A stretch of DNA of 64,000 nucleotides, taken from Rhodamnia argentea. Lineage: Eukaryota; Streptophyta; Magnoliopsida; Myrtales; Myrtaceae. The position numbers and the translations under genes were made by a program. The number at the start of each line of letters is the position of its first letter. The stretch's first letter is position 1. The DNA is taken from assembly GCF_020921035.1 (NCBI RefSeq), contig NC_063157.1, forward strand, positions 18,549,777 through 18,613,776. The letters run 5' to 3'. Shown here one piece after another: positions 45,301-58,086 of this stretch. The notes below the pieces were generated by a model that worked only from the letters and a program-made list of their open reading frames with translations, had not been told where the DNA came from and ran no database searches.

Positions 45301-48300
45301 ATGAGACTTTCTCCCGAGCTCTTCGTTCCACCCCTCTCCGAAAAGATCACCTCATTTGTAGAGACAAGTGCTATGATTTCTCATGGCACTAATGTACGTG
45401 GAGCTCGCGGTCGTGGTTTTCGTGGTCGTGGTCGTGGTTTTACTCCGAGTGGAGGTCGTGGAGGCCGTGATGGAGGTGCTGGTGCTCGTAGTGCCACTAT
45501 CTTTGGGGGTGGTCGTGGCTCCCGTTTTTGTACTCATTGTCAAAGGGTTGGACATACAGAAGCTTATTGTTATGCACTTCATCCCGAGCTCCGGCCTAAC
45601 TTTATCGCCTATGCAGAGGCGGATGATTCTCTTTTACGGACTCCACCGGACTCTACCAATATGCGGCATACGGGTGATTCTGTTACATTGACACGTACCG
45701 AGTATGATGCCTTGGTTCGGTCCCAACAGGTGACAAGTCCTTCAGCACCTATCGCTACTTTGGCACATACCTCAAAAGGTAGTTCATCCTGTTTATTTTC
45801 TGCAGCTTCTAACTCTTGGGTCATAGACTCTAGAGCTACTCACCATATGACTGGTAATTCCAAATTGTTGTCTTCTCTTTGTTTCAAACCTCCTGGAATG
45901 TCGAATTTCGTTACATTAGCCGATGGTTCACAATCTCGGGTTAATGGCATTGGAATTGCACGTTTGAGTCCATCTCTTTCTTTGTCATCTGTCCTTCATC
46001 TCAAATCCTCATATAATTTAATTTACGTCGGTTCTTTGACTAAAGAACTAAAGCATTCCATAACCTTTTTCTCTTCTCATTGTGTCTTTCGGGATCCGAG
46101 GACCGGACAGATGATTGGTGGGGGACATGAATCCAATGGTCCGTACTACTTTGACAAGAAGGTGCTAGCTGCTGCAGATGTAATGAACACATCCTCCGAT
46201 GTGTTCCGAATGCATTGCCGTGTTGGTCATCCGCCTCCAACCACTCTTAGGCGTTTATTTCCCGAGTCTCGGTCTAAGTCTATGAATTCTTTTCAATGTG
46301 AAGCTTGTCGGTTTGGTAAACACCATAGGGTTTCCTTTCCTTCTCGCATTCAAAGTCGTGTGTCGAGTCCATTTGAACTGGTTCACTCCGATGTTTGGGG
46401 TCCATGTCGTGTTCCTGATATTTCTGGTTTTAGGTACTTTGTTACATTCGTGGATGATTTTTCCCGAATGACTTGGTTATTTTTAATAAAGGATCGTGCT
46501 GAGATTTTTCTTCGCTTTCGCCTATTCTATTTTGAGGTGCTGAATCAGTATCATACTTCTGTTAAAATTTTGCGCTCGGATAATGCCAAAGAGTATCTTG
46601 CCATCACTTTCGGTTTTCAACATTTTCTTGATTCTCATGGTATTATTCATCGGACTTCTTGTTCATACACGCCCCAACAGAATGGTGTCGCCGAGCGTAA
46701 AAATCGCCATCTTTTTTATGTTGCACGTTGCCTCCTGTTTCACATGTATCTACCTAAAACCTTAGGGGGTCATGCGGTTCTTACTGCTTGTTTCTTAATT
46801 AATCGACTTCCAACTTCCGTTCTTCAGGGGGAGACACCATTTTCCATATTACATCCAGATCGTCCTCCCTTTCCATTACCTCTACGTGTCTTTGGTTGTG
46901 TTTGTTTTATGCATAAACTTACTCCAGGTATTGATAAGCTAGATCCTCGTGCGGAGAAATGTATCTTTCTCGGATACTCTCGAACTCGGAAGGGCTACAA
47001 ATGTTATAGTCCTAATCGTCGTCGTGTTCTCGTATCGGCGGATGTAACATTCTTTGAGGATCAGCCATATTACAATCCCCGGATGGAATCTACAGTGACT
47101 CCTAAAGGGGGCGGATGCGCCTTACCGACACTCCCTCCATTCTCACTTCCTTCGGAACCGTCCACGGGATTTCGGTTTGCTGACCGCACCTATCACCGAC
47201 GTGGTACAGCTCTCACTCCAGTGGTACAGACTTCTCCAACACATGATTCATCTGTTCCCTCATCAGTTGCTGCACCATCCTCTGATCCTGATTTGCCCAT
47301 CGCTTCTCGAAAAGGTACACGTTCTTGTGTTGGCCGTCCTGTGGATCGTTATTCTCCTTCTTCTAGTCTTTCTTATTGTCTTCGTACTCGTCATCCAGTT
47401 TCAAATTTCTTATCATATGATCGTTTGTCTCCGAGTTTCTCTATCTTTGTCTCGTCCTTGTCCTCTATTTCTTTGCCTAGTAGTGTTGTTGAAGCCCTTG
47501 CTCATCCTGGATGGCGACAAGCCATGGAGGACGAAATGAAAGCGCTCATTGACAACCATACACGGCAACACGTTCCCCTACCTGCGGGTAAGCAAACCGT
47601 TGGTTGTCGTTGGGTTTTCACCATTAAGGTACATCCTGATGGCACTCTTGATCGTTTGAAGGCTAGATTAGTTGCAAAGGGATATACTCGGACATATGGT
47701 GTTGACTATGACGACACTTTTTCACCTGTTGCCAAAATTCCATCTGTTCGTGTCTTTATTTCCCTGGCTGCTCGTTTTGGTTGGCTTCTTCATCGGTTAG
47801 ATGTGAAAAATGCCTTTCTCCATGGTGATTTGACCGAGGAAGTGTACATGGAGCAACCACCTGGATTCGTTGCTCGGGGGGAGAATTTGGTATGTCGCTT
47901 ACATAAAGCCTTGTATGGACTCAAACAATCTCCTCGTGCTTGGTTTGGTAGATTCGGTGATGTTGTTATCAAGTTTGGATTGAAACGATGTCAAGTAGAT
48001 CATTCGGTGTTTAGTTCCATCTCCTCGGCTGGTTGTATTCTTTTGGTGGTATACGTGGATGATATTATCATTTCTGGTAGCGATTCGGATGGTATTCAAC
48101 GGCTTAAGCGCCTTACGCATACGTAATTCAGCACTAAGGATCCGGGACGCCTACGATATTTTCTAGGTATTGAAGTTGCCTATTCACATGTAGGTATCAA
48201 TTTATCACAACGAAAATATGTACTTGATATTCTTGATGAAGTTGGATTTCTTGGAGCAAAGCCGGTAGATAGTCCTATGGAACCAAATGTGAAACTTGAC

Positions 48301-49008
48301 GCGCAACATGGAGAACTATTACATGATCCGGGAAAGTATCGGAGATTAGTGGGAAAGTTGAACTATCTCACTGTCACAAGACCCGATATATCCTTTGCTG
48401 TTAGTGCGGTTAGTCGGTTCTTGAGTTCTCCTCGTACTACTCACTGGGATGTCGTGCTTCGGATTATCAAGTACTTGAAGGGAGCGCCGGGTAAAGGACT
48501 ACTTTTCAAGAACTATGGACATCCGAACACTACGGGTTTTTCTGATGCAGATTGGGCTGGATGTCCTACTGATAGAAGATCTACATCGGGTTATTGTGTG
48601 TTCCTTGGAGGTAATTTAGTTGCCTGGAAAAGCAAGAAACAACATGTAGTTTCCCGATCAAGTGCTGAAGCGGAATATAGAGCTATGGCAAATGTGACAT
48701 GTGAGTTGCTCCGGTTGAGGATGTTGCTATCAGAAATTGGTTTGTCAACATCGGATCCATCCGTATTACATTGTGATAATCAATCAGCTATTCACATTGC
48801 TAATAATCCTGTCTTCCATGAGCGAACCAAACACATTGAGGTTGATTGTCACTTTGTACGGGAAAAAGTTCGGAAAGGGGAGATCATTCTTCAACATACA
48901 AGGACGGAGGACCAATTAGCGGATATCTTTACTAAATCACTAAGGGGGAGTCGAGTGAGTTTTCTTTGTAACAAGTTGGGACTATTTGATATTTACATCC
49001 CAACTTGA
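45301..49008 (+). pseudogene. Copia pol, one in-frame stop
   Basis: A 941-codon frame runs to a TAA at 48124-48126 and the same frame continues to 49008, so a single nonsense change divides an otherwise intact polyprotein. In order: RG-rich tract and zinc knuckle CTHCQRVGHTEAYC (about residue 77); protease WVIDSRATHHM (about 173), where the catalytic D-S-G is D-S-R; integrase with HSDVWG, RSDNAKEY and NGVAERKN; RT with DVKNAFLHGDL and the YVDD box (about 918). After the stop come the RNase H motifs SDADWAG, SSAEAEYRA and HCDNQSAIH. The protease change alone should stop maturation of the polyprotein. Confidence 0.9.
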
Positions 49009-49015
49009 GGGGGAG

Positions 49016-49126
49016 TGTTAGGAAATATTCAAGTGAGGGCAAAATAGTCTTTTATGTCTATAGGGTTTGCTTATAACTTTGTAATCTCTCTTTGGTTAAT
49101 GATAACGATTATCTTCTCCTTAAACA
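49016..49126 (+). repeat. 3' LTR of the copia element
   Basis: 111 bp, identical to the 5' LTR except for one G/A difference (AAAGTAG versus AAAATAG). Confidence 0.93.
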
Positions 49127-49131
49127 CCTAT
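49127..49131. repeat. Copia target-site duplication, right copy
   Basis: CCTAT, identical to 43808-43812. Confidence 0.85.
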
Positions 49132-50035
49132 GTTCAAAGAAAAAATCAAAAGCTCACTCATCAGAGGTCTGTTAATAGATAGGAGCTCACCAATTAGATA
49201 CTCGATCATGTTCATGAGTTACTCCAAGTCAAAGTGTTAATAAATTCAACCTCATTCATGGCCTGCTGGAATGGCGCGAACTTGAGGGGCGAAGGCATAG
49301 GCCGCTTACAGGATACTCCTTTCCGTGTATCTTTTTGCCAGTGTGCAAAGCAAATCTTGTTGTCGAATCATTGCATCCATTACATGAATCGGGAACTGGT
49401 AGAGAAGGTTGCCTATGAACAGGCTATGTAGGAATTGTTACGGTGAGAGCTAATATATAAGCAAACTAACAGTTTTGCCTCGAGTAAGAGTGCTTCTGAA
49501 TGGTCATTTTACGACGGGAGTGTCTTGGTGATTACCTTACAGAAACTAAAACGGCTAAAATAAGATGAACTAATTAGAGGTACGGCACATCGTTTTAGTC
49601 AGTGGAATTTCTTACACCAAAACTCAAATCCTAGCTACACATAACACATCTATAAGCTTTTGATTAAGACATTCTAACCCGTAACATGTGGCTAAAAACT
49701 TAAGCTATCTTTGGATAGGCTTTGAAGCTTCCAAGACTTACCAGCAATGTTCGAAGTTTACTGTTCTCCGCAGGGCACGGCTAAATCCACATCATTCCAC
49801 AGCTATTTTACTGACGAGAACGCATTACCCCTAGAAAACAACTGATTTCTATGGTGGTGGGAAACCGCCAAATTCATAAAGAAGAACAAAATTGGTAGTG
49901 CACATTTCCGGATGAACCTAACTATCCTCTTTAACCAATTTTCCCATTGTCCGGATGAACCTAACTATCCTGTTTAAACAATTTTCCCATTGTCATACAA
50001 GGTAAGCATGCTCTAAACAAGGACTAACTCATCTT
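49132..50035. other. Intergenic, ELP1 3' side
   Basis: No gene recognised. The part next to 50036 is probably ELP1 3' UTR. A 43-bp tandem duplication lies at 49908-49993. Confidence 0.55.
49908..49993. repeat. 43-bp tandem duplication
   Basis: Two adjacent units, 49908-49950 and 49951-49993, each starting CCGGATGAACCTAACTATCC and ending TTTTCCCATTGT. They differ at two or three positions. Confidence 0.9.
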
Positions 50036-53000
50036 TCAAGGAGAGACGAAGACCTTGCAACGCCAGGAGAAAGCCTCCGAATTTTGCAATTCAACCCTTG
50101 CTTTATGGAAGTAACGCTCCAAAGTTTGCTCTCTCTCATCCATGACATCAGTGGGCATTGTATCTTCGGCTAGTTTGACTGCAGCTATTTGGGACAATTG
50201 AAAGTTTTCTCCAGTGCGTTGCAATTTCCTAGCAATTTCTTGCTTGCCTAGCATCACTAGGCAAATTAGCAAAGATCGCAGCTCACACATAGCACCATTG
50301 GTTAAAGACATGCCCTTCAGATGCTCTACTAGGGCCATTTCCTCGTCGGGGCTGAGATGTGAAACACGTATATAGACCCATTATGACTAAAAAGAAGCAA
50401 TAAAGACAAAAGTGGTGAGAAAACTTGCAGCAGAAATACCTTCCAGGTCGAATCTTCCCTCTGTTTCTCTGTCGCCTTGATTCTCTTGCTTTGCTACCAG
50501 CAGTAGAGCTGACGATGGAAGCAGCGGAGCCTGTCCTTGTCCTGCTCATGAGCAAATCAAGAGCTCAATAAAATGAAACACATGCGACCAGAGCATAATA
50601 TTCAGATAAATGTGGAACTTAAATGAATGAATTGTGAGTTCCCTCTCAGAGAATGGGAAAAACTGGTGTGGTTCACATAATGAAAATGCATATCATGCCA
50701 CCAGTGTCAGTTCAAATTCCCGCATTAGGAAATGGACAAGCCATGCAGAACAACAGGAAGAAAAAGCACACAGCAAAAAGTGTCCTTCCGACCCTCCATG
50801 CACATTTTAATATGGGAGAAGAAAACATGCATGTCAGGAAGTAAAGACTACCAGCTTAAAAAAGTTCATTATGCAGTGGAACCATCAACGTTGTAGATAA
50901 TATCACACTAAGCAGGATATTGCAAAAGGTGAGTCAGAGCAGGATATATACGCAAGATATATTAACAAAAAGAAAGCCACTGTATGCCACCATGAGGACT
51001 GATCCCAGAATAGAATTCAATATCTAGTCAATATTCAAAATGTACATCCCCAATGCAAGCAGAAGCAAGTACTAGTGACATTTTGAAAATATAATATAAG
51101 TGGAAAAAGATCATAATATCTAAGAGAAACTTTAGCCTGTCTGGAACAGGTTATGAAAGCATGATGGATCCCAAAGCAACACATAGTAAAGGTCATACCC
51201 TCTGGTGTAAGCACTCATTCCACTGAAGTTACTGCTAGCTTCGGAAGCGGTATCATCGTCAAGATCAGCCATTGATCGTTCATCTGACCGAAGTTTCGCT
51301 GCAAGAAGTAATCTTCTCTGCCGAACAGCTAAGTACCGGGTTAAATACTTCCCAACTTTTTCCAAGCCTTCTTCATACTCACTTATGAGTGAGCCCCCAC
51401 ATTCAAGAGATGCATTCCTGATTTCAGAGATTAAATCGTCTCTCCTGTGCAGAAAAGAGATCCTTAAAGCGTCCTCCCACTCCCTTGCAGTAATTAATAA
51501 ACCCACCCCAGATTTCACATCTGCACAATATTCCAAAGCGATTTTGGCAGCTTCACCTGGTTTCCCTAGGGCTTGGAGTTCTTCACAGAGCTCATGAGCC
51601 AGTTGCACAGTCTCATCTTTCCCCAATTTCAAAAGACCAGCAACTGCAAGCACACCAGACCAACTACCAGAGGAACGGTAAGCCTTCAAAGCTTTTTCTA
51701 AGTTGGAGCAGCATAAATAAGTAGTTGCAGCGTGCTCGAAACATTTCAAATCATTGAGATGATCACCCCAGGCCTCAAGCACTTGATTCCTCTTGTTAGG
51801 ATCGGTAGTCAGTAGCAGTCCCAAAGGGAAAAGTTGAGGATTTTTCTTTATAAGGTTCATAAAATCAACATAATGAGCATCTCCAGCCGACGCAATGTGC
51901 TTAAGAGCATTCTCATGCCTCTTCAACTTAAGGTCAATAGTATAATGCATCATGACATCAGGCATGCGTTGCAGCTCTTGAAGGAAAGGAAGAAATTCCT
52001 TAGGATCTTTCTGGGAGTTCAGCGCAACCATAGCAGCAAGATTTAGATCATAAAGTCCCAGAGCAGCTTCAAAAACTGCCTCAGAATCTGATAACCAGAG
52101 CAGATGCTTTAAAGCTTCTTCAGCTGAAGGAAAATTTATTCTTCGTGGGTCATCAAAACCTGACAATTCCATCTCACGAATGACTTTTATTCTCTCAAGA
52201 GCTTCCTCAAGAGCAGGAGGATCACTTCGTGCTAAAGTGGTCAATATGCAAAGCTCCCGTGCAGGACTTTCAGCTAGTTGTCCTTGAATAGCAGTTCTTA
52301 TTGCAAGGAGGACTGAAGAGACCTTGTTATCGGGATCAAAGCCCTTCAGCTCTCTGGCCTCCTCATCTTTGGTCTCGTTTGTGTAAGGCAAAGCTATATA
52401 ATTCTCGTATAGCCTCTCTGTAACATTTTCTTTCTTTATGGCACAAATGAACTCGGTTAAATGATTTAAATTATTGACCTCCTTGACAAATTCTGGAGCG
52501 TGTTGGACAAATGTTTGCCAGCCACAGTAGTCAATGATAACATTGAAGTCTATTCTGTGCCGCCTTACCATATACAGTGCATCTTTAAAACGCTGCTCAG
52601 CCAATGCATTGACAATAGAAGCTAAAACCAACTTTCTAGGGTAAATACACTCAAGATTTCCTCGAGTTGTCTGAAGTAAAACTGCAGCTTCATCTCCATG
52701 CAAGACACCGATAATCTTGGCTCCTCTCTCCCATATATTTATGTATTTCCTGTTTCCTCGATCCCGTCTCTTGTTACCAACCTGAATAAAACTGTCATAC
52801 TTTGACTCCACATCTCCATGTAATATATCGCTAGTATCAACAACAAAAAGCAGATCTTGTTTGGTAGCAAAAATCAAGTGTGTGATCACTTGGTCCCCAC
52901 GATTTGAGTAAAATGAGAAACTACTGCAGTTATTGCACAAAATCTTCCCGCTAACTTGTAGCCTTCCCATGTCGTCAAGTCCAAAAGGCAAAGATTCTGA

Positions 53001-55705
53001 AGAAGTGCCACCAATAGGAACAAGACTCATCCAAAGGCAAGATGATAAAAAGTTAAAATCACACCGTTTCATAGCTCCTCCTTGTATACATGATTTCGAT
53101 GTGTATTTGAACAAATTTCCACCATCAAACTGAATGACTGCCGAAGACTGCTTAGCAGGATCTGAAGCAATGGAAATAACTGGTCTTTGTAAAGGAATTC
53201 CATGAATAGCTTTTGCATGCCAACCCGAACATGTCATTAAGCTTGGGACATGATCTTCAGAACAAACAAGCTCTATTTCTTCCAGATGGTAACCAGAGAG
53301 TCCATTTTGACCATGGTACTTACCATTTATGACACCATAATGAGACACGCTGAGGAGAGTGTGTGAATCCAACCAGATAAGATGTAGTAAGGATCTGAAT
53401 AATGTTTCAGATGAACAAGCTTCAGCACTGTATTCCTTGCCCTCTAGTTCTTCCCAAGTATCAATTTGCAGAAGCTCTAGAATACACAAACAACCATTTG
53501 ACAAACCAACAGCTAACAAGTTTCTTGAACTTTTGAAATGAACAGCAACATCCCGAACAGTGGACGAAAATTTAATGCTGAATAAGTACATCGGAGGTGG
53601 CAAAAGAGATATAGAAAGAGGGGTTACACGTATCCTAGATCCATCCACAACAAATGCTGTCGAGTTCTCCGTGACAGCTGTATTCCAGCACAAGTTGTAA
53701 GTCGTGCTCCTGCCACTCAGAGTCCAGCATATCAACTGCAACGGTTTTGTTGGATGCCACATGAACTTCAATCCTTCTTGGCTCGGGTATCTAATTTCTT
53801 GTTTTAAATACCAATGATTATTGCTGCAGTACCAGATCCTAACAGAGTCATAGTTTTCGGATCTGACAACGGTGACAAGGAGGTCTGAATCGCAATTCCA
53901 CTTCAACATCACTACTGTCGCATCCATCCGATCATCAATACTAAATGAGCTTCTCTCCAACCCATTTCTTTCAAACAAAACCAACAGTGGACACTCATTT
54001 TCCTTCTTCCTGTCATAAACAGCAGCAATTTTAGCCCCACTAGGCATCCAATCCAGGACACTTCCAATAAAGGCCTTCATTTCAGAAGTAGCATGTGCTG
54101 CCCCTGAGTCTCGCTCCCAAACCTTAAGCCTCTTATGAGAAGGAGGAGAATTGCATGACTCGCTCAGTGTTGCAAAGTACTTCCCATCACCTCGCCAAGA
54201 GATTGAACTTTCAAGCATTTGTCCAGAGGAAATGGTATGTTCAACTGAAATCAGGGGGAAAGATATCGCCTCAAGTCAAGCAAGGTCCAACATATATAAA
54301 AGAAAACATTTACTCTATCGCATCAAAGTAAGAAGAAGAATGAATAAAATTAAAAGAAAAGTTATCGCCTCCTTTTTTTTTTTTTTTTTTTGGAGGTAGG
54401 TAGGTAGCAATGCATCTGCTCACACAGTCCAAGAGCAGTTATTAACTGTTTAGGACTAAGCCATTACCAGGTGCATTTTTTGCTTTCCCAAGAACAAATA
54501 AGGATACTGCTAGAAGGAATTGCGCAAGAGCAATATCAAAAGTATACCCAGAACAGTTTAATAATGCACCACGGATAATGGATAAAGGTCCTTACGTACG
54601 TCAGCCCCTTCAGGAGAATCCTCCAACGTAGTTTCATGCAATAAATCCCAATCATGCGTCATCACTAGTAGCTGCCCAAAACCAGTGATTATTCCAAGCT
54701 GATCTCCATCAGGACTGGGTGAAATGCAAGAGACTCCACCATCCACTCTGCCCACAACTTCTGTTGTACTTGCGTCCACACTATGTAGAATGATTAGTCC
54801 ATTCAATGTACCCAATACCAGAGCTTCTTTCTCCATCAGATAATCAAAGGAAGTAATGCGGTCCCCTGGCTCCAAATCAATTATATCAACTTCTGCCGGT
54901 AGAGAAGTACTTGTCCATGCTTCGTCATTCTGGCACAAGCACTTTAGATTAGAGGGGGAAAAAAAAAGAGGGAAAACAAATGTGAAGGAGTAAACTTCAT
55001 TTCTCTGTGCTCAATGTACTCATTTTGTGTTTGCCCAAATTCCCTTCACATGAATTGAAAACTATCCCAGAAAACACCAAGTCCTTACTAGAAAACATCA
55101 AAAATGGAGGCTGAAGAACTTATGATTCCAAAGCTAACAACCTTATAGAAGAAAAAGTCAAGGATGAGAAACTAGTTCGAATTCAGATGCAGAATACTTT
55201 AAAATTATCAAAATTCTACCTTTGGACCGTGCAATAATCTCAAAGGCCATAGACTTACGATCCCCAAAAGGAGTTCACTAAATTGAACAAAAAGAAGTGA
55301 AACCAGACAGATGCATAAATAACGTCATAACAGTGAGATCAAGGTCAGAATAAACAGAAAAGCGTCCACTGTCTTCAACAAAACAAGCTCCCTCTCCAAA
55401 TCCCTCGTTTCGACAGACTCAGAGACCCACATAGCTCGGTGATTGTCACATTCCAACTCAAAAAGATCACAGAAGAATTCCCGCCCCCCGCTTCTTGCCG
55501 GCCTAATTCCTTGTCATTAACCGATGAAACTTAGTAGCTACGTTACCTGAAAAGAAGCGAGGTGAGCGGTGTATACGCGATTCCCCGAGGAAGCGAAGAA
55601 CAATCGGTCGCGCTCGATGTCGATGGCAGAGAACAAGATCGCTTCTTCCTCGGACTGGAGGTCGAGATTCAAAGTGACTTCCGAGTACAGCTTCAGGTTC
55701 TTCAT
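50036..55705 (-). CDS. ELP1: Elongator complex protein 1 (IKI3/ELO2)
   Basis: Five minus-strand exons join in frame: 55705-55547, 54929-54596, 54244-51199, 50541-50440 and 50351-50036 (stop). They give 1318 codons, about the Arabidopsis length. The start is MKNLKLYSEVTLNLDLQSEE, the family N terminus. The first half consists of WD40-type blades forming two propellers. The second half is a helical TPR-like solenoid (for example RRHRIDFNVIIDYCGWQTFV and GAGDAHYVDF-like repeats). The fourth exon encodes a basic stretch, RESRRQRNRGKIRPG. In yeast Elp1 the equivalent basic region contributes to tRNA binding. ELP1 is the scaffold of the six-subunit Elongator, which modifies U34 of tRNAs in the cytosol. 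It ends KVFVSP. No stops or frame breaks are visible, so it is presumably functional. The second exon could use GTACGT instead, but only GTAAGG keeps the frame. Confidence 0.95.
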
Positions 55706-56673
55706 GTTAAGCAACGGGTCGATGAAGAAGAAGAAGAAGAAGCGGAGAGTGAAACAGAAGAGACACACCGGTGAAGTGCTGAAACTCGGTGCTTCCGCTT
55801 TCACGGGGTTTTGCAGGAAAATGCGCTCATAGGGTTTTGCGGAGTTCTTTATTTTCATGAGAGAAATAAACTATTAAAAATACATTTACGACCAACTTAA
55901 CTAAAGTTAATTTTTTTTTACCGCCAAAAAAACCTAAACTAATACATCTATAATAAATTTATTAAATATTAAATTTTATTAAATTTTACTGTCAAATGGC
56001 TGAATCACATGACATGTGACAATTAACATGTGTACTAGTTTGAGGTTTTTACCTTCCGTTTGTAACAGGTATATGTTAGTTTGGAATTTTTTTTGTGGTA
56101 TTAGCTAAGTTTAAAAAAAGTTAAAGGAGAGTAAATTTGTCACATTTACATCAGTTTAAGATTCTTAGTGGTGAAAAAATTAATTTGGATAAATTTTATC
56201 GTAAATTTACCGGTTTGAGATTTTTTTTAATCGAAAATTTAATTAAAGGTAAATTTATCATATGTTCATCGGTTTGGAATTTTTCATGATATTAATATTA
56301 TTTTAAAAAGGTGGCAACAGTGGAGTCCAATTTTTTAATAACAACAACAACGTACTCTAATCCATCTGTCAATTATCTAAAGGGAAGTAGGATTCTTATT
56401 ATCTAGGAATAACCACTTAAAATTGAATACTATTCTCCTAAATATATATATGCCATGATAATTGCAAAATGTCCCCAATTACTTATATTACAAATATGGA
56501 ATTCAAGGGTTAATTCATAGGCTAATAACTCTATCTCTATCCAATCACGTAATATTTATGTCTTTTCACGTATTATTATACATATCCTTTGTAAATATGT
56601 AAATTTGTAGATAATTACTTTCCATCGTCAAATTATTCGGACATTTTTGTAATGAGATTGTTTTGCTTAATCT

Positions 56674-56719
<46 letters not shown>

Positions 56720-57094
56720 CTATCTTAAGCAAATCGAATTTGTAGACGAATTTGATGAAATTGATGATGTCCATATGCTCGGGATGACAATGAGTCCTCC
56801 CATTGTTGGAAGAAGTCCACACATTCAATCAGTTTAACCCCTAGAAATTGACGCTCTAAGAGATGTATGAGTGGAAACGTCCACAAACGGTCCGAAGTGG
56901 CATTTCACCCTAAACAACAATTCATTCGCTAAATATAGCAAAATCATTCTATTAGATGTAATGCTCTAATTTTTCTTACTTTATAAGGATAGGATTTCTT
57001 TTGGAATCACAAAGGATTAATTGCGTTAAGGATTACAAAGCGTATGTGGGTGACTTATTGTATGGTATGTGCATAGGATTGCTATTTTTATTTC
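55706..57094. other. AT-rich spacer upstream of ELP1
   Basis: The ELP1 promoter/leader region should lie in the first few hundred bases (AGA/GAA repeats at 55720-55760). From 55890 to 56320 imperfect inverted motifs (AAACTAATACATCTATAATAAA and its reverse near 56280) suggest an old relative of the foldback element at 57095. A (TA)n microsatellite is at 56677-56717. There is no gene. Confidence 0.5.
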
Positions 57095-57643
57095 GGTTAA
57101 TACTATAAAAAATTCCAAACTAATACATCTATGACAATTTTATCATAAACATTTTTTTTTATCACAAAATCTCTCGGATCGGTACACCTCTGATAAGTTT
57201 ACCCCAAATTAATTTTTTTACTTTCAAAAATCTCAATCTGGTACACCTATGATAAATTTACTCTATGTTAATTTTCATTAAATTTTATTGTCAAATTGTT
57301 GAGTTGGATGATATGTGACGGGTAATGGGTGCACCAATTTGAAATTTTTACCTTCTGTTTGTCACGTATATATCAGAATGGGATTCTTTGTGATATTAAT
57401 TTAATTAAACGGAAACTAACGGAGGATAAATTTGTCATAGGTATATATAATTTTGAGGTTTTTGATGGTCAAAAAATTAGTTTGGGGTAAATTTGTCGAA
57501 AATGTATCAGTTTTGGGTTTTTGTAGTACAAAAAATAGTTTGGGTAAATTTGTTACCGGTGTCCTAGTTTAGAGTTTTTTGTACTAAAAAATAATTTGAG
57601 ATAAATTTATCATAAATGTACCGAATTTTTGATGATATTAACC
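57095..57643. mobile_element. Foldback (MITE-like) element, 549 bp
   Basis: The left end GGTTAATACTATAAAAAATT with ...ACATCTATGACAATTTTATC is mirrored at the right by GGTTAATATCATCAAAAATT with ...ACATTTATGATAAATTTATC. Inside, the unit 'ACACCTATGATAAATTTA' and its complement recur several times. It is flanked by T-rich DNA (TTTTTATTTC/TTTTTTATTT), possibly a target duplication. No coding capacity. Confidence 0.6.
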
Positions 57644-58086
57644 TTTTTTATTTTCTTTTTCTGGATTATTGTATGATAACTTGCATATCCCACGAGTTGA
57701 GGATGACACTACTCTTATTTTTAGATTTGTGACTTTATTCTGCACTGTGTTTGGGAACATAGTGTTAAAGGGAAATAAATTACAATGTCTTAAAATTCAT
57801 CGCCTATAGTCAGAGCCAAATGGGGCTGGCCGTGGGAGAAAACAGAGCAATCCCATAAAGTCAAATTCCGCCAAATTCGTTAAAAATTTCACAAAGTTTA
57901 ATTGAGTCATAATTCTATTTCGAGCTTCGTTTCTACGTCTCATAAAAAATCGTAGACTTTCACTTCTCACCCAAATCTGATCTCTCTAACTTTTCGTTCA
58001 ATTTTGTCATTAATGGTCTAACGTAACAATTCCACGAATTATATACATGTTTGGTCTTCCGTTTCTTTTCATTTCTTTTTTTTTCC

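Larger units (their letters stand above)
43813..49126 (+). mobile_element. Ty1/copia retrotransposon, 5.3 kb, short LTRs
   Basis: Two 111-bp LTRs (43813-43923 and 49016-49126), TGTTAGGAAATATTC...CTTAAACA, differ at one position by eye. A perfect 5-bp duplication CCTAT flanks the element. The primer site TGGTATCAGAGC follows the 5' LTR directly at 43924-43935, and a purine tract GAGGGGGAG precedes the 3' LTR. The order gag, protease, integrase, RT, RNase H is copia type. Very short LTRs suit the Ale-like group, though lineage is uncertain. The near-identical LTRs imply a recent insertion, yet gag has stops and pol has one stop, so this copy probably moved with help from another element. Confidence 0.93.

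Noticed and set aside
48124..48126. Copia pol stop as a programmed recoding site
   Set aside because: It lies between RT and RNase H, where copia elements have no known recoding; a point mutation is simpler.
55562..55832. Plus-strand frames over the first ELP1 exon
   Set aside because: They are antisense shadows of the ELP1 start codon region and GAA-rich leader.
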